A stretch of 64,000 bases of DNA from Apostichopus japonicus (taxonomy: Eukaryota; Echinodermata; Holothuroidea; Aspidochirotida; Stichopodidae), in assembly GCF_037975245.1 (NCBI RefSeq), contig NC_092575.1, positions 28,047,341 through 28,111,340 on the forward strand, given 5' to 3'. The position numbers and the translations under genes are program-made. The notes under the pieces were generated by a model that was given only the letters and a program-made list of their open reading frames with translations, did not search any database and was not told where the DNA came from. Shown here piece by piece: positions 12,428 to 26,700 of the stretch (positions within the stretch are counted from its first letter, which is position 1; each line of letters starts with the position of its first letter).

Positions 12428-12600
12428 ACACGAAGCTTCGAGTCTTCGAGACATCATCTATACGTAATCGACACAAGGAATATAGGATTTATAGAATTGA
12501 GTATGAATAATGCAACAGATTCAAATGCGAATCGAAATATTTCCTACCTGAAATAGAAAAGAAAAAAAGGGTCGACGGGGAATCGAACCCGGGACCTGAT
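12428..12600 (-). mobile_element. tRNA-derived SINE, copy 2 (head truncated)
   Basis: Repeats the body of copy 1 in the same orientation (ttcgagacatcatcta, acaaggaatatagga, aatgcaacagattcaaatgcga). It keeps only the T arm of the tRNA head (plus 12579-12590, with the better-matching GGGTTCGATTCC on the minus strand). The head is cut off before the anticodon arm. Confidence 0.6.
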
Positions 12601-14572
12601 TGCTTTTAATACTGCGACTGCTGGAAGGAAGTGGGCAGTGTTTGTGAATCAGAGATTCTTTATTGCACATTTATTTTTCATGCAACTAGGAATTTCCTAC
12701 CCATTTGGCGCTCCATAGTTCTCGTAGTGTTTGCCCATGTGTTTCATCATCAACGTTCGACACTAACATTGTACATATACTGTGATTTTAATCAAAGACC
12801 TTCATATACCGTACCTTCAGGTAGTGAAATCCTTTGTAGTACATACAACGTACGTTGCTGGAATCACCTCAATTCATATAAAGTATGGTGATTCAGATGA
12901 GATAATGTATTTTAGATACTGTTTTGTAGGCGTAGCCGTCGTCTGTCTTACAGCTGTTACATCCTCAGTTCTGGCACATGATGTCCGAAGCAGAACCCTG
13001 AATCAAGGTGAGGTGATACTGTGACAGCGTTAGCAAGAAGAACACGATAATTTTAATAGTAGTAGTTCTACTACTAGTAGTAGTAGGATGGTGACTTCGA
13101 AGTTCGGCCACTTAAGACTTAAAACACCCCAAAACTAAATCTTCTGGTATAAATCATTTGAAAATATACTTCATATGGTGGGAGAATTTTGTTATAGTAC
13201 GATACACGGCCAAACTTTCTTTCCTGCAAACTGTTTTCACGTTGTTTTCCAAGAAGATTCTTCGTGATTGTGGAACTGGTATTTCTTGCTAGAGTATTGC
13301 GAAGTTCGGACACGCAACCCACAGTGTGGCGCTGGTGATAAAATTGGTGGCGCAGTTGCTCTTTCAGTAATTATAACAGACTTCATAGATCTTCGTCATT
13401 TTATTGACAAATATGTAAGTAATTTCTTGCACACGGGTCATTTTGGAGAGAAAATAACTGTAGCTTCGTACTTTTTGGTGAAATTTGACTCTTCCTGTAG
13501 GTTTTCATGGTGAAAATCGTGTATTTCTTAGGGTGCCCGAACTTCGCAGTATGGCGAACTTTGCAATACTGACTATAGTACTATAGTACTAGGGCTAGGC
13601 TAGTGCTCAACTCTAAGGCTAGTCTTAGTCCTAGGTCCACGATATTTCACAATGTGATTTAATGTATGACTTAAGTTGTCGCACCACAATTAATTGCTCT
13701 CATTGACTATCACTCTAAACTTGTCACTTTTCTATGCTGCTAGAGCATAGATAGAAGTTTTCAACTGACAGTGATATGTCCTATCCACCATATGAAGCTG
13801 ATGCCTTTTGGTTTTGCTATCACAGCACACTCAACTTTTGCCAACACGACCATCAATATTTTGAGCTCAAGAACAACTGTGAGCTGTAAGCCTAATCCCA
13901 TTAACTTGGGCTTACTGTAGCCCAGCTAATAAGGTCATTGATAATACTGCATCCAAATCTATAATAAACCTTTGTAACTGTAAGGCTGAGTGTAGAAACC
14001 CATCTTGAAGCTGCATTGTACTGGGTCTATAGCCTATCTATAGAGATTATTATATCTATAGATAATACGTAGGCCCTAGGACTATAGAATTGTTAATCTA
14101 TAATCTGCACTTGCAGACTAAGGTAAGGTGACCAGACGTCCCTAATTTCCAGAGATAGTCCCCGGATTTTAGATGCCTTCCCTAAGTGATTAAACACATT
14201 CCCATCCCTGAATTTACTGCTCTGTTCCACCTAGAAATATCCCCAAATTTGTGAATAGAAAATGCTTAACAATGCCCTCATGTGTTCTGATAACAGACAT
14301 GAGCCTTACTAGCAATGTTAAATTCATTCATGGCTCACTTACAGATAAAGGCAACTTATATGATTGTCATTGGTTAATTTCATAGCCTGTATTGTACTGC
14401 TAATTTTCAGCAAAGACTATAGGGCTGCTCCCATGTGAGCTGTAACTCAAGAAAATGCCAAAGGGAACTAAATTTTAACCAAGAGATTTTTTAAGCACTT
14501 GCATCATCCAGCCAGTAGCTATAATTTTAAACTTCTGAGTCTGATAAAGATCCTATTTACCTCATCATCATC
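12601..14572. other. upstream region of TYW1; probable promoter and 5' UTR
   Basis: No coding exon was convincingly placed. A frame at 12782-13024 has a hydrophobic stretch and a good donor (AATCAAG/gtgagg at about 13012), but its phase does not join the TYW1 exons and it resembles no known N-terminus, so it is left out. A small palindrome of (tag)n/(cta)n is at about 13057-13088. Sequences such as cgaagttcgg(a/c)cac recur near 13096 and 13300. Confidence 0.35.
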
Positions 14573-14722
14573 ATGTTACCTTTGCCTCTTTCCTCAGACA
14601 ATGACAGCGACACACTTAGTCGGCTCTTTCATTATTTGCAAGATTGGATTCCATGTTGTCATGGCTCAGCATACATTGCTGGTTCCATTGTACTGCTTTG
14701 TACAATAGCTTTCGTGAACACA
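14573..14722 (+). CDS. TYW1: TYW1 first recognised coding exon, membrane anchor
   Basis: The open frame reads [19 protein letters not shown] and then a hydrophobic stretch [15 protein letters not shown], ending at a gtaagc donor at 14723. Vertebrate TYW1 has the same layout: an acidic D..DT..LF start, one membrane segment, then a linker to the flavodoxin domain. An ATG at 14573 gives MLPLPLSS before it. However, ctttcctcag ending at 14597 is a strong acceptor, so an upstream exon may hold the real start. A cDNA 5' end would decide between them. Confidence 0.6.
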
Positions 14723-17700
14723 GTAAGCCTTTTTTGTTACATATATGCAAGCTTTAAATTGATGAATTAACATTAATGAAACTGTTTCACAATTTGAGAT
14801 AGTGATGACATATCTTGAAATATCTTCTTTTGTTTCTAAAGGAACTTCATAGAAGAGATTTTAAACTTGATACAACAATCAGTAACTAAACTCACGCTTC
14901 TATTATTTTATGTTGAAATCCTGTATGTGATAAATCGATTTAGGTGTAGGCACAGAGACTTGATCAGCATCCTCTATCTGAACACTGAAAAGGAATGTAT
15001 TTTATACTCCGAATTGTAATATATTTGCACTACATTACAAGTTTAAATACCACTTGAGGTGACTTGCAGTAAGACCATGTTTACATCAAATTAGGAGAAT
15101 TACAGTTAGCAATATTCGTTTTGCAGATCTCCCATAGTATTTTGTGCATTTCTCTTGGTGGACTTTTCTATGTATTGTACTAAACAGACTTAAATATTTC
15201 TGTTCCTCAAAATTAACCCAGAGTTTACTGGTTTGAATGGCTTTCTAGCCATAAATTTTTTTCCTCAAACTTGTTAGATATGTATATGCTGCATTGGCCA
15301 ATCAACTTTAGAAAGTACGCTTTAAGCTTCAAGCATCTTTTTGGACAGCTGGAACAACTATATTATGACATTCATAGCTTTAGGAAACTGTTTGTTCCAT
15401 ATAATATAATGGGAGAAATTGGCTGAGTTAGGTAGCTTTTCAGGGAAATAGAGTACATTATTATCAAGATTCTTCGTTACTTGAATTCACAGTCCCTTTT
15501 ATAATTAAGTTAAACCGTTAACTCTCTTTATATCATTTACTGTCAAAACTTTGGACTTATCTCTCTTGATATGTTTCTAAGTTTTTTAACAGTCAAGAGA
15601 AGCCAAGATCTCCTTCTCCCCAAGAGAGCTCAACCTCATCAAAGGCAGTTAAATCAAAGAAGGAGGATGGAGTATCCAGTGGGGATGATGTCTGGGTGTT
15701 TTATGGCACACAGACAGGAACTGCTCAGGTAAGAAAATACAAATAATCGTTTTATGTTAAGCGTCTTGAGAGTCTGCCTATACTCTTAATATAAACCTAG
15801 ACAATCCCTCAAATCAACTTTTGTTGTTTGATCATTTTTGATGAAAAATTTCAGCAATCTTTTGACACAAAACTGCCAAGTTGTCTTTCATTTGAACAAG
15901 TGGTTTATGGATGGTCTGTATTCATTGTGATATCTGGCTGATCAGCTTTTGTCTTTATTATTTATCCTACTTTGCAAAACGAAAACAGGATTAATCCTCA
16001 TTTTCCTTTTATTTTCCTGTAGAAATTTGCTGACAATTTGAAAAAGAAATTTCTGGATAGCAAGCTTGGAGTCAGAGTAATTGACCTGAAGACCTTTGAC
16101 CCTGAACAGCATATATTACCAGATGTAAGTATTATGGGATAGTAATTTAAACTGTTGCCAGAATAAATAACTAGGTGTATGCACAATTCACATAACGAGC
16201 TATTTACCCAAAGTGAAACAATTTGTTGAACTACTAATCCCCTAGGCTCTTCACACATAACTTCAACTAACTGTGATATTAAAACCCTGTTTTTTTCCCT
16301 TTTATTACTTAAATAACCCAGCTGGTAGCCAGCTCATTGCTCTTCCCAATTGTTATCCTCGATAAGTGCAATTTCTGCACAATCCTAGCAGTGATCAATA
16401 CAATAATGTTTATTACAATGTGAATATTAGTCTTTGTACTAGGTACCTGTACATTGATGATTTTCAATTTTTTTTATGAGCCATCATCTAAGTGTGATAC
16501 CCTTGGAGATGTAGAAGAAACTAATGAAACATCTCTAATCTCTTGTGACAATAATTCCATAAATTAAGAATGACTTTGGTATTTTTCCAGTCCTGCCCTT
16601 GTGAGGGAAATAATGTCACAAGGGAGTTCACTTTCTGGGATCCATCTTGCTGCTTCTGAATGATTTCATCGCTTTAAACCGTCTAGAAATGACTTTTAAA
16701 GCTTAAACATTCAAGATGTTAGGTGTTCTGAAGAGGACATTTATCATAAACTTTGCTTTCAGTTGAGTCTTTTAAACTCTTTTCTTTTTCAGTTTGTGAA
16801 GACAAGTACCCTTGTCTTTATTATTTCTACGTACACGGATGGCCAACCGCCAGAATCGGCGGCTTGGTTTTATAATTGGTTGGAAGAATCGGTGAATGAT
16901 TTCAGAGTACCACGGACACTTCTCTCGGGCGTCAAGTACAGCGTCTTTGGTCTTGGTAATTCTCTGTACAAGGAGAATTATAACAAGGTACATCAATCCT
17001 TGCTGATAATTTGAATATATTTGTACCTCCCTCTGTTAGTCATCAGGAGTAAACCTGGTTGAGTTTCTGAAGTATTTCTATTATAATAGTAGTGTTCAGT
17101 AATTTATAAAATCAAAGTAACCAACTACAGTGAAGGATCTTAATACTGTATGTGGACAGGATACCACATATATGGATATGCAAAGATATAATAAGGAGCA
17201 GAACTAAATGATGTATGTTTGTTGTTGACAGTTTACATTTATAATGAGGATGCACTAAGAACACTTGTTAGATGTCAATTGCTCACATTACTGTAGTGGT
17301 TGATTATACCGGAATAATTAATATTTAATTTCTATAAACATTCATATTGACCTCTGAAAGACTTTCATGGAAAGAGAACAGCCATCTAAGAACTGGTTTG
17401 TTATGCTATCATCCCTGCACACAAAACAAAATGTGCATGATGTGTTTATGTAGTAGGATGCTACTGTAGGGTGGTGTGTTTGAGGAGGAATAAACTACCT
17501 CTGGTCCAGCATTTCATTTGTCACCATCTGTAATGGAGGAGTCTTAGCTTTAAACTTCAACTGTTTAACCAACTCTAAAAGTATTTTATTTTAATTTCAC
17601 TTAAACTAATTAAAGTCTCCAAATGAAACTTGTTATCCACAATTAGAGTATATAGAGCTATAGTGTAGAGAAGTACTTTTCCAATAGTTAATTGTTAATT

Positions 17701-20700
17701 ATGCATCACCAGTTAAAATTCTTCCTTAGAATTGTTTAAGAAATTACATGATTGATACAACTTGCTGTTGACTTTATTATCATGCCAAATATTAAACTAT
17801 TCTCAGGTGAGTCGCAGTGTTGATGTATGGATGAAGACATTACATGCAACACCAGTCCTTGGACGAGGTTATGGTGATGCTAATGTTGCCAACAGCAAGC
17901 ATGGAGGTATGTAGTAAGAAACATGTAATGTGCTATCTACATTAAAGGGATATGTTAAACTAATCATTAAAGGTGTATGTTAGACTAAGCATTAAAAGTG
18001 TATGTTAGACTAAACATTAAATGTGTGTGTTAGACTAAGCATGAAAGGGGTGTGTTAGACTAAACATAAATGGGTATTAGACTAGACATTCAAGGTGTAT
18101 GTTAGACTAAACATCAAAGGTGTATGTTAGACTTAACATAATGGGGTATGTTAGACTACAGATCAAAGGGATATATTAAACTAATCATTAAAGGTGTATG
18201 TTAGACTAAATATAATGGGGTATGTTAGACTAAACATTAAAGGTGTTGTTTTACATGCTATGGGGAATGTTACATTACAGAGGTAAATAATTGAATTAAT
18301 GATTATGGCCAAGCTGTACCTCTTAGCTGTTTGTTGGATACACATTTACTTTCATAAAGATATGTTTTCATTTTTCAGAGCTGATGAATTTATCATTATC
18401 TTAATCACCTCAATTATATAAACCTTATTTATGTTGAATATCATTTAGTGTATTGTAAATAGATTCAACCGTATAAAGTGTACTAAAAGATACTAATGAG
18501 GCTTATGATAAAAGAAATAGTTCAGAAAATTTTTCTGTATTGTTTTTGTTTTTTCTGGAATTTGGAGGAGAGGGAACTTTTCATATAATTTACATGTCCT
18601 AATGCAGTGTTTACTCGTACAGGTTCATCTTGTTGTGTGTATTGTATGAAATTAGGACATTTTTGCTGTTCTAATTTTAGGTGCTGAAGGGGACTTTGAT
18701 GTATGGGCAAAGAAGATTGTAACCCTATTGAAGGCGGAGGGTACACCTAATGGTAAAACAGTTGCAAATGGAGTTAAGGCAAAGGTAAATAAACACAATG
18801 GTTAAATTTAAAACAGATTAATTAATTCAGATATGTAATAATGTAGATCAAAGCAAACTTTGGTAAGGTAAAGATAGGTTAAGGCAGAGTTGATCACACC
18901 TTCCCTTCTCCCCCTTGCCACAACCATCCCTCTCCTCCTTGCCCCCACCCCTTCCATCCCTCTTCCCCTTTCTGCTACTGGATGACTACATGTTACACAC
19001 AATTTAATGAGTGGTCATAAAGGCAGTAATGTAGGAAATGTTAAAGTTGAGCTTGAGACGTAATATTTGTGTGTTGCTCTCGTGGTTTAAACTGAGGGAT
19101 ATGTAAGCTGTGTAGTGTTGTCTGGTGTTATCAGGTTATTTACATAGTTAAATTAACATATGTTTATGTGACATTGTTGACCTCAGATGAGTCTATCATC
19201 ATTAAGAAGTATTAAGCAATACTTCACTCAGTACAGACACCCCACTGCCCCCCCCCCCCATTCCTTCCCACTTTTTATTTTTCATGACACAGGTAGCATT
19301 TAAATCATGATCATACATGTACATGTACATGTAATGCATTCAAGGTCAAAGGCCAATACTGGTCAGTGGAGGTCAAGCAGTATCAACCTTGCTAGCATGA
19401 TATCTCAGTAACGGAACCATGAATGGATCCCATACTTCATGTCTTGAGATGCTTTTATTTGGATCATATCAAGGAGTTTTGTCAATTTCTTTAAAGGTAC
19501 AAGAGGAGGAGGAGGAGGAGGAGACACATGAAGAAGTCTTTGAAGATGAAGATGATGATATTGAGAGCTCAAAAAATGTCTTAGATGTTGAAGACCTTGG
19601 AGTCATGATGAAGTCGTCACAGAAGGTAAAGTAATGTCTCCAAACAACTTAAAGTAGGCAATTTCCAGATCTTATTTTTCGTAGCTTGATTGTAATTTCC
19701 AAATCTCATGCAGTGAGACTTCCTTTTCAAACTGCATTGATGTGCCATCTAGTCCAAAATATAATTTTTATAGAATTTTTTTTAATCCATTTATTTTTTA
19801 GAAAAATGAGGCAGGGGATTCAACCAAAGAGATGGTTACTCCTATGATCAGACAGAGCTTGACCAAACAAGGTAAGCAGAGAATTACAAGGGGCTGATTG
19901 TTGTCTGTTCATCTTAAATTAATATGTGAATATTTTATTACCTTGTTGAAAGTTATCAAATTTTATTCCGTGCTACTAGCTTGGCAAGTTGGTATTGGAT
20001 AAGCATCAACCAGACTTTACAGTAACAAACAAGCTTGGCATGTTGTTATATAAATGGGAATACCTCAAGTTTCTGGCTAAATATGACTTCAAAATATATA
20101 CAAACAATATGGATGGTAATTCAAGCTGAAAATGGCTGATGAGAATGAGCCAAATGGCCCTATAACATTGCAGACAGCCTCCTTTAGATCCCTGTGCATC
20201 ATGGGATTTATCAATGATATATTAGAAACTGACAACTGGACCCTGGTTACAATCAAAAGGTTTGTCACTGTTCTTTCACAGTTTTGTACTAGTTATTTGT
20301 TTTACTGTTGGAGGTAAGGGAGTGGGGGGGAGGTGTGAGCTGGGGGAGGGTGCAGCGTGGGGGTAGATGAACTTGGCGAGGGGTTTCGTCTCATTTCTAT
20401 GTTCATGTTGATCATTTTAAGTTCTTCATAGTTAGTGTATAAATTAAATATCCTGAGCTCTCGGAACAGTCATCATACTGTTTACTAAATGATAAATTGA
20501 AACACACATTGTGATGAAGCAACAGTCTAAAGTGATTGGAGGTATGTTGAAACAATGGTATAAAGTGATTGGTAGTATCGTTAAACATCAGTGTAGGGTG
20601 ATGTCTCTAAACAGCAGTGTAGGGTGATTGTGGTATCTCTTAAAAATAGTGTAAGTGATTGGTGGTATAGTTCAACAACAGTGTAGGGTGATTGTGGCAT

Positions 20701-23700
20701 CTCTAAACAATAGTGTAAGTGATTTGTGGTATCGTCAACAGCAGTCTATGGTGATTGGTGATGTCTCTAAACAACAGTGTAGGGTAATTGGTGGTGTGCC
20801 TAAACAATGGTGTAAGTGATTGGTGGTACATCTAAACAACAGTGTAGGGTGATTGGTGGTGTCTCTAAACAACAGTGTAGGGTGATTAGTAATATTATTA
20901 AACAATAGTGTAGGGTGATTGGTGGTATTACACAATTGTAGAGTGATCGGCAGTTTCTCTTTATAAATGATTTAATAATATCTTTCTTTGCAGGTTACAA
21001 ACTAATTGGCTCACATTCAGGAGTTAAGCTCTGCAGGTGGACAAAGGTAAGAAATATTGGAAGTGTACCATAATTGCAAGACCAACAGTATCAAGAAAAG
21101 CTCAAGGCTGGAGATGTACTGTTAGAGAAATGTGTACAGATTCATGAAAACTACTCAGAGGAGTCTGTCTTTTGGGTGATATTTGAAGAGAGTTTTAGAA
21201 GAGCAGTTTTGATTCAATATCGTTATCTTAAAGGATCAATGTTATTCCCACACAGAGTATGCTTCGAGGCAGAGGTGGTTGCTACAAACATACCTTTTAT
21301 GGTATTGAAAGTCATAGATGCATGGAGACTACACCCAGCTTGGCATGTGCTAATAAGTGTGTCTTCTGCTGGAGGTAAGTAATATCATTATGTCTGGAAA
21401 CATAACGCAATCAAATACATGTTTCTATTTGTTAACTTTGTAAATGTCCGAGCCAGTTACCATACTCTCCGTAATGTAAGTTGTTTACAAATTTGACCAA
21501 ACTTTGGAATTACTTTTGCCCTGTTACAGACAGTAGATGAAATTGATGGATTTCTGAAACACAAAGTCTTACCATATTTCTTGGAAAATTTTTCCTATAT
21601 TGTACACACCTTCTCTTGCTTACCCCAGCCCTCCCCCACCCTTGTTTATGTCTATTCTTCCAAATTCCTTCAAAACTTGTATTTTATTTGTCTAATTTAA
21701 ACACAAAATGTTCTTCTTGAAATAGAAGACTAGTCACTTCACAAAGACTACTTGCTGAGGTACTCTTGATAGAAACAGACTCTTAAGGAACTTTATTGAA
21801 AACATATAATATTGCTGACATTTCTTGTTGTGTTAATTATTGACTGTGCACTTACTCTGCAAGCCGATATGAACCCTTCCCTTTCTTTCATATATCCCTA
21901 ACATTTTGAAACACTCTGGTAAGTTTGTAATAAATTTAAAGATTGTCGATAAAGTATAAATATATGTATGATTTCTACCCCAAGACATCATACAAATCCT
22001 GTTGGTACAGAATGGAAGTGGAAGATGGATCAACCAGATGTTATTGTCAAAGGTGCAATGGAAAACCACTACAAGCTGATTAATCAGTTTAAAGGTAGGT
22101 TAATGTGACTCAGCTCTCACAAACTCATAGATTTTAAATATGTGATAGAGTATAAGTGTTAAATGGACATGACATTCTGTCTAGTACTAGTATGATGACC
22201 CTCAGGGGACATGACATTCTGTCTAGTACTAGTATGATGACTCCCAGAGGACATGACATTGTGTATGTTCCTAGCAGAATGACCCTCAGAGGACATGACA
22301 TTGTGTCTGCTCATAGCAGGATGACCTTCAGAAGACATGACTCTGTCTGCTCCTAGCAGGATGACTCTCAGAGGACATGACTTTCTGTCTGCTCCTAGCA
22401 GGATGACTCTCAGAGGACATGACTCTCTGTCTGCTCCTAGCAGGATGACCCTCAGAGGACATGACATTGTGTCTGCTCATAGCAGGATGACCTTCAGAGG
22501 ACATGACTTTCTGTCTGCTCCTAGCAGGATGACCATCAGAGGACATGACATTGTGTCTGCTCATAGCAGGATGACCTTCAGAGGACATGACTTTCTGTCT
22601 GCTCCTAGCAGGATGACCCTCAGAGGACATGACATTGTGTCTGCTCATAGCAGGATGACCTTCAGAGGACATGACTTTCTGTCTGCATCTAGCAGGATGA
22701 CCCTCAGAGGACATGACATTGTGTCTGCTCATAGCAGGATGACCTTCAGAGGACATGACATTGTATCTGCTCCTGGCAGGATGACCATCAGAGGACATTA
22801 TATTGTGTCTGCTCATAGCAGGATGACCCTCAGAGGATGTGACATTGTGTCTGCTCCTAGCAGGATGACTCTCAGAGAACATGCCATTGTCTGCTCCTAG
22901 CAGGATCACCCTCAGAGGACAAGACATTCTGTCTACTACTAGTATGATGACCCTCAGAGGACATCACATTGTGTCTGCTCCTAGCAGGATGACCCTCAGA
23001 GGACATGACATTGTCTGCTCCTGACAGGATCACCCTCAGAGGACAAGACATTCTGTCTACTACTAGTATGATGACCCTCAGAGGACATCACATTGTGTCT
23101 GCTCCTAGTAGGATGACCCTCAGAGGACATGACATTGTCTGCTCCTAGCAGGATCACCCTCAGAGGACAAGACATTCTGTCTACTACTAGTATGATGACC
23201 CTCAGAGGACATCACATTGTGTCTGCTCCTAGCAGGATGACTCTCAGAGGACATGCCATTGTCTGCTCCTAGCAGGATCACCCTCAGAGGACATGACATT
23301 GTCTGCTCCTAGTATGATGACCCTCAGAGGACATGACATTCTGTCCGCTTCTAGCAGGATGTTCTTCAGAGGACATGATATTGGGTCTGCTCATAGCAGA
23401 ATGAACTTCAGAGGACAAGACATTTTGTCTGCTCCTAGCACAGTGACCCTCAGAGGCACACTCTAGGGATATTGTCTACTGGAAACTGACTATGCCTCAT
23501 CTTGTGGTTAAGGGATGTATAAAGCATCAAAGTTGTACATGGAATGAAGAATTAAAATGTTGTTTGCCATAAGAGATAACGTTCAAACAATATAAATTGA
23601 AGTGAGCAATCCAGGCAACATACTTAACTTTAAGATTACTGCTACATTATTTTGCTAATTTGTGATATATTGTTCGTTTGTATTTTCAGGTGTGCCAGGT

Positions 23701-26700
23701 GTGAAGGATGAGAGAATGCAGGAAGCTATGAAAATAAAGCATTGCGCCCTCTCTCTGGTAGGAGAACCAATCATGTACCCTGAAATCAACACCCTGGTCA
23801 GAATGCTACATGGCCACGAAATATCAACATTCTTGGTCACTAACGCTCAGTTCCCCGATGCCATCAAGTAAGTCCAAACATCTTCTCTATCAGATAGCTT
23901 TCATGCAAAGGAGAGTTTATGACTTAAAAAAACCCATGAAAACTTTACTTTGCAAGTTCCAAAGGTGCTTGGGTTCAATATGCACATTAAGTGCCTTCCA
24001 TTCCTCCCTTCCTGCAGGGATGCCTCTGAGATAATTGTAGCAATATAAAGATCCTGTTATTTTAAAAATTGAACTTTTAAGGAAGTGTTATCCCTTTCTT
24101 ATTGTTTCTTGAGAGGAAGATGAGTGTGTGGGAAATGTCCGACCTAAATGGCGTTCTGTACAGTGCATAAATCACACACCTGATCTGTATGTTATCTTTG
24201 CTATCCTGTCATTAATACCTTTGATGATGTATGTCTCTGTTGACAGACAACTCTTACCGGTCACTCAGCTCTATGTCAGTGTGGATGCTAGCACTAAAGA
24301 CAGTCTCAAGAAGATAGACAGGCCTCTTTTTAAGGATTTCTGGCAGAGATTCCTCGACAGCTTGCGGGCACTTTCAGATAAGGTAATGGTATAGAAAGAC
24401 TGTTGATAGTAATATAACCTAGTCGTTTTTATCACATTCTCAGATGGAGACAGCCTGCCCTATGTTGCAATGGATCTCCTCAAGTTTCGATTGATTTGCT
24501 AAACCATCCAGTCAGGATTAATTTATCTTGCTGCACTGATTACAGAGACATTTCCAATTCTCTAAGATGCCCATGTTGATATATATAATAAATCAACAAT
24601 GTTTCAACCTGTTACTGCTTCATAGCATGTGCTTGGTTCACTAGTTTTGAGAATTCATTTCACCTTTATAGGGTCAAAGAACTGTCTACAGGTTAACAAT
24701 CGTCAAGTCTTGGAACAGCGAAGAGATAGAAGGTTACGCAGAATTGGTTGACCTTGGAAAGCCAGACTTCATCGAAATTAAGGTGAGGTTGTGCTTGGAT
24801 GGTCATTTCAATTTTTGCAACTTTAGTACTTTCTTGACAAATGCATTTCCAAAGCCATCTCAGATATATTCAGTTCTGTTGAAATTAAATTCCACCAAAT
24901 CAATTAGTAAACACCCCATGGAACCAGAAGTTATTTGCAGACATTCAGTCTGTGACTGAAATTTCTGGTTGCCATGGCAGCATTGAAGTGTATAGTCATT
25001 CCCCTTTCACATAGCAATGTCAAGGTTCATAGATTTTATTTTTCATAAAAAACTATTTAGGTTCTGTATAATGAACTGTTTCACATTTTATTCAGCTATT
25101 TGCACATGGCTTTATTTTCTTGGTTACTAAATGCTGACAGCACTAAGGTTTTGCTGTTACGGAAACTGCTATGCATATTTGCCTTTGGTTGGTCATATTG
25201 CATAACAATTTGCAATTAATGCTGGATAAATTACTCCCTGGACAGGCCTTAAAAGCCATTGTTGCTCCTGGGAGGCTTCACTGTATAAATTTATTAAAAG
25301 TGACCTTTAGTTTCTCATTAAGAGACCACTGTTCTTGGTTCTTCAATCATCAGGGTGTAACATACTACCTTTAGTTTCTCATTTAAGAGACCACTGTTCT
25401 TGGTTCTTTAATCATCAGGGTGTAACATACTACCTTTAGTTTCACATTTAAGAGCCCACTGTTCTTGGTTCTTAAATCATCAGGGTGTAACATACTACCT
25501 TTAGTTTCTCATTAAGAGACCACTGTTCTTGGTTCTTTAATCATCAGGGTGTAACATACTACCTTTAGTTTCTCATTAAGAGACCACTGTTCTTGGTTCT
25601 TTAATCATCAGGGTGTAACATACTACCTTTAGTTTCTCATTAAGAGACCACTGTTCTTGGTTCTTTAATCATCAGGGTGTAACATACTACCTTTAGTTTC
25701 TTATTTAAGAGACCACTGTTCTTGGTTCTTTAATCATCAGGGTGTAACATACTACCTTTAGTTTCACATTTAAGAGACCACTGTTCTTGGTTCTTTAATC
25801 ATCAGGGTGTAGCATACTACCTTTAGTTTCTCATTAAGAGACCACTGTTCTTGGTTCTTTAATCATCAGGGTGTAACATACTGTGGAGAGTCCAAGGCTA
25901 GTACTCTCACCATGCAGAATGTCCCGTGGCATGAAGAAGTTCTCGGCTTTGTTCAAAACCTGGTCGACATGCTACCTGATTATGAACTAGCTTGTGAACA
26001 TGAACATTCAAACTGTGTGTTACTGGCCAATAAGAAGGTAAGTGTTCAAGGAATTATGTAGAGGTGAACTGAACCTCTGGAATATAAAAATATGCCACTA
26101 AATTCTTGCAGAATTATCATTCAGATTAATATATCAAACACAGATGAGACTTCATGGCAAACATAGGTTATTGAAATATTCACCACTGGTGGCAGCAGTG
26201 GGATTGAAAAGAAGGTTTATCAACTTGACTTAGGGTATTAGTGACACCAATCAAAAGTTGTTTGCAGTGGTGACCTGTGAGCTCCACATGTAACACATAC
26301 ATGTATGTATGCATGTATGTGTAATACATGTACTATTGCATAGTGTTCTTTATCTGATGGACAGCAGCCTCAGCCTGTGTTGTGGTAAATTTATGTTCTA
26401 TATAGAATCATGAAATTGAAATGTTTTGAATAATCGATCAAAGATATCTGCCCATTCTCCAACTGGTGGCAGCGGTGGGGTGAGAAAGCAGGTCATCAAA
26501 CTAACTGGTGGCGTACCAGTCAATGGTTACATTGTGTGGTGATCATACTGCACGGCTACTGAGTAATATACAGGGTATCTAATGGATTGCCCTCTCAGTG
26601 ACTGACCAGCCTGACTCTTGGTAAATCAATGTTCTCTGCATAATCACAAATTTCTACTTTCTAGCACTTATCATGCTTGTTGGCCCACGACCTTTAATCT

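Noticed and set aside
12631-13024. Possible first exon of TYW1 with a hydrophobic stretch
   Set aside because: The donor at about 13012 leaves a phase that does not join the following exons, and the sequence does not resemble TYW1 N-termini.
22328-22927. Minus-strand frame of 199 codons
   Set aside because: It is the 42-bp minisatellite read in a stop-free frame. The opposite strand is equally open and there are no gene signals.
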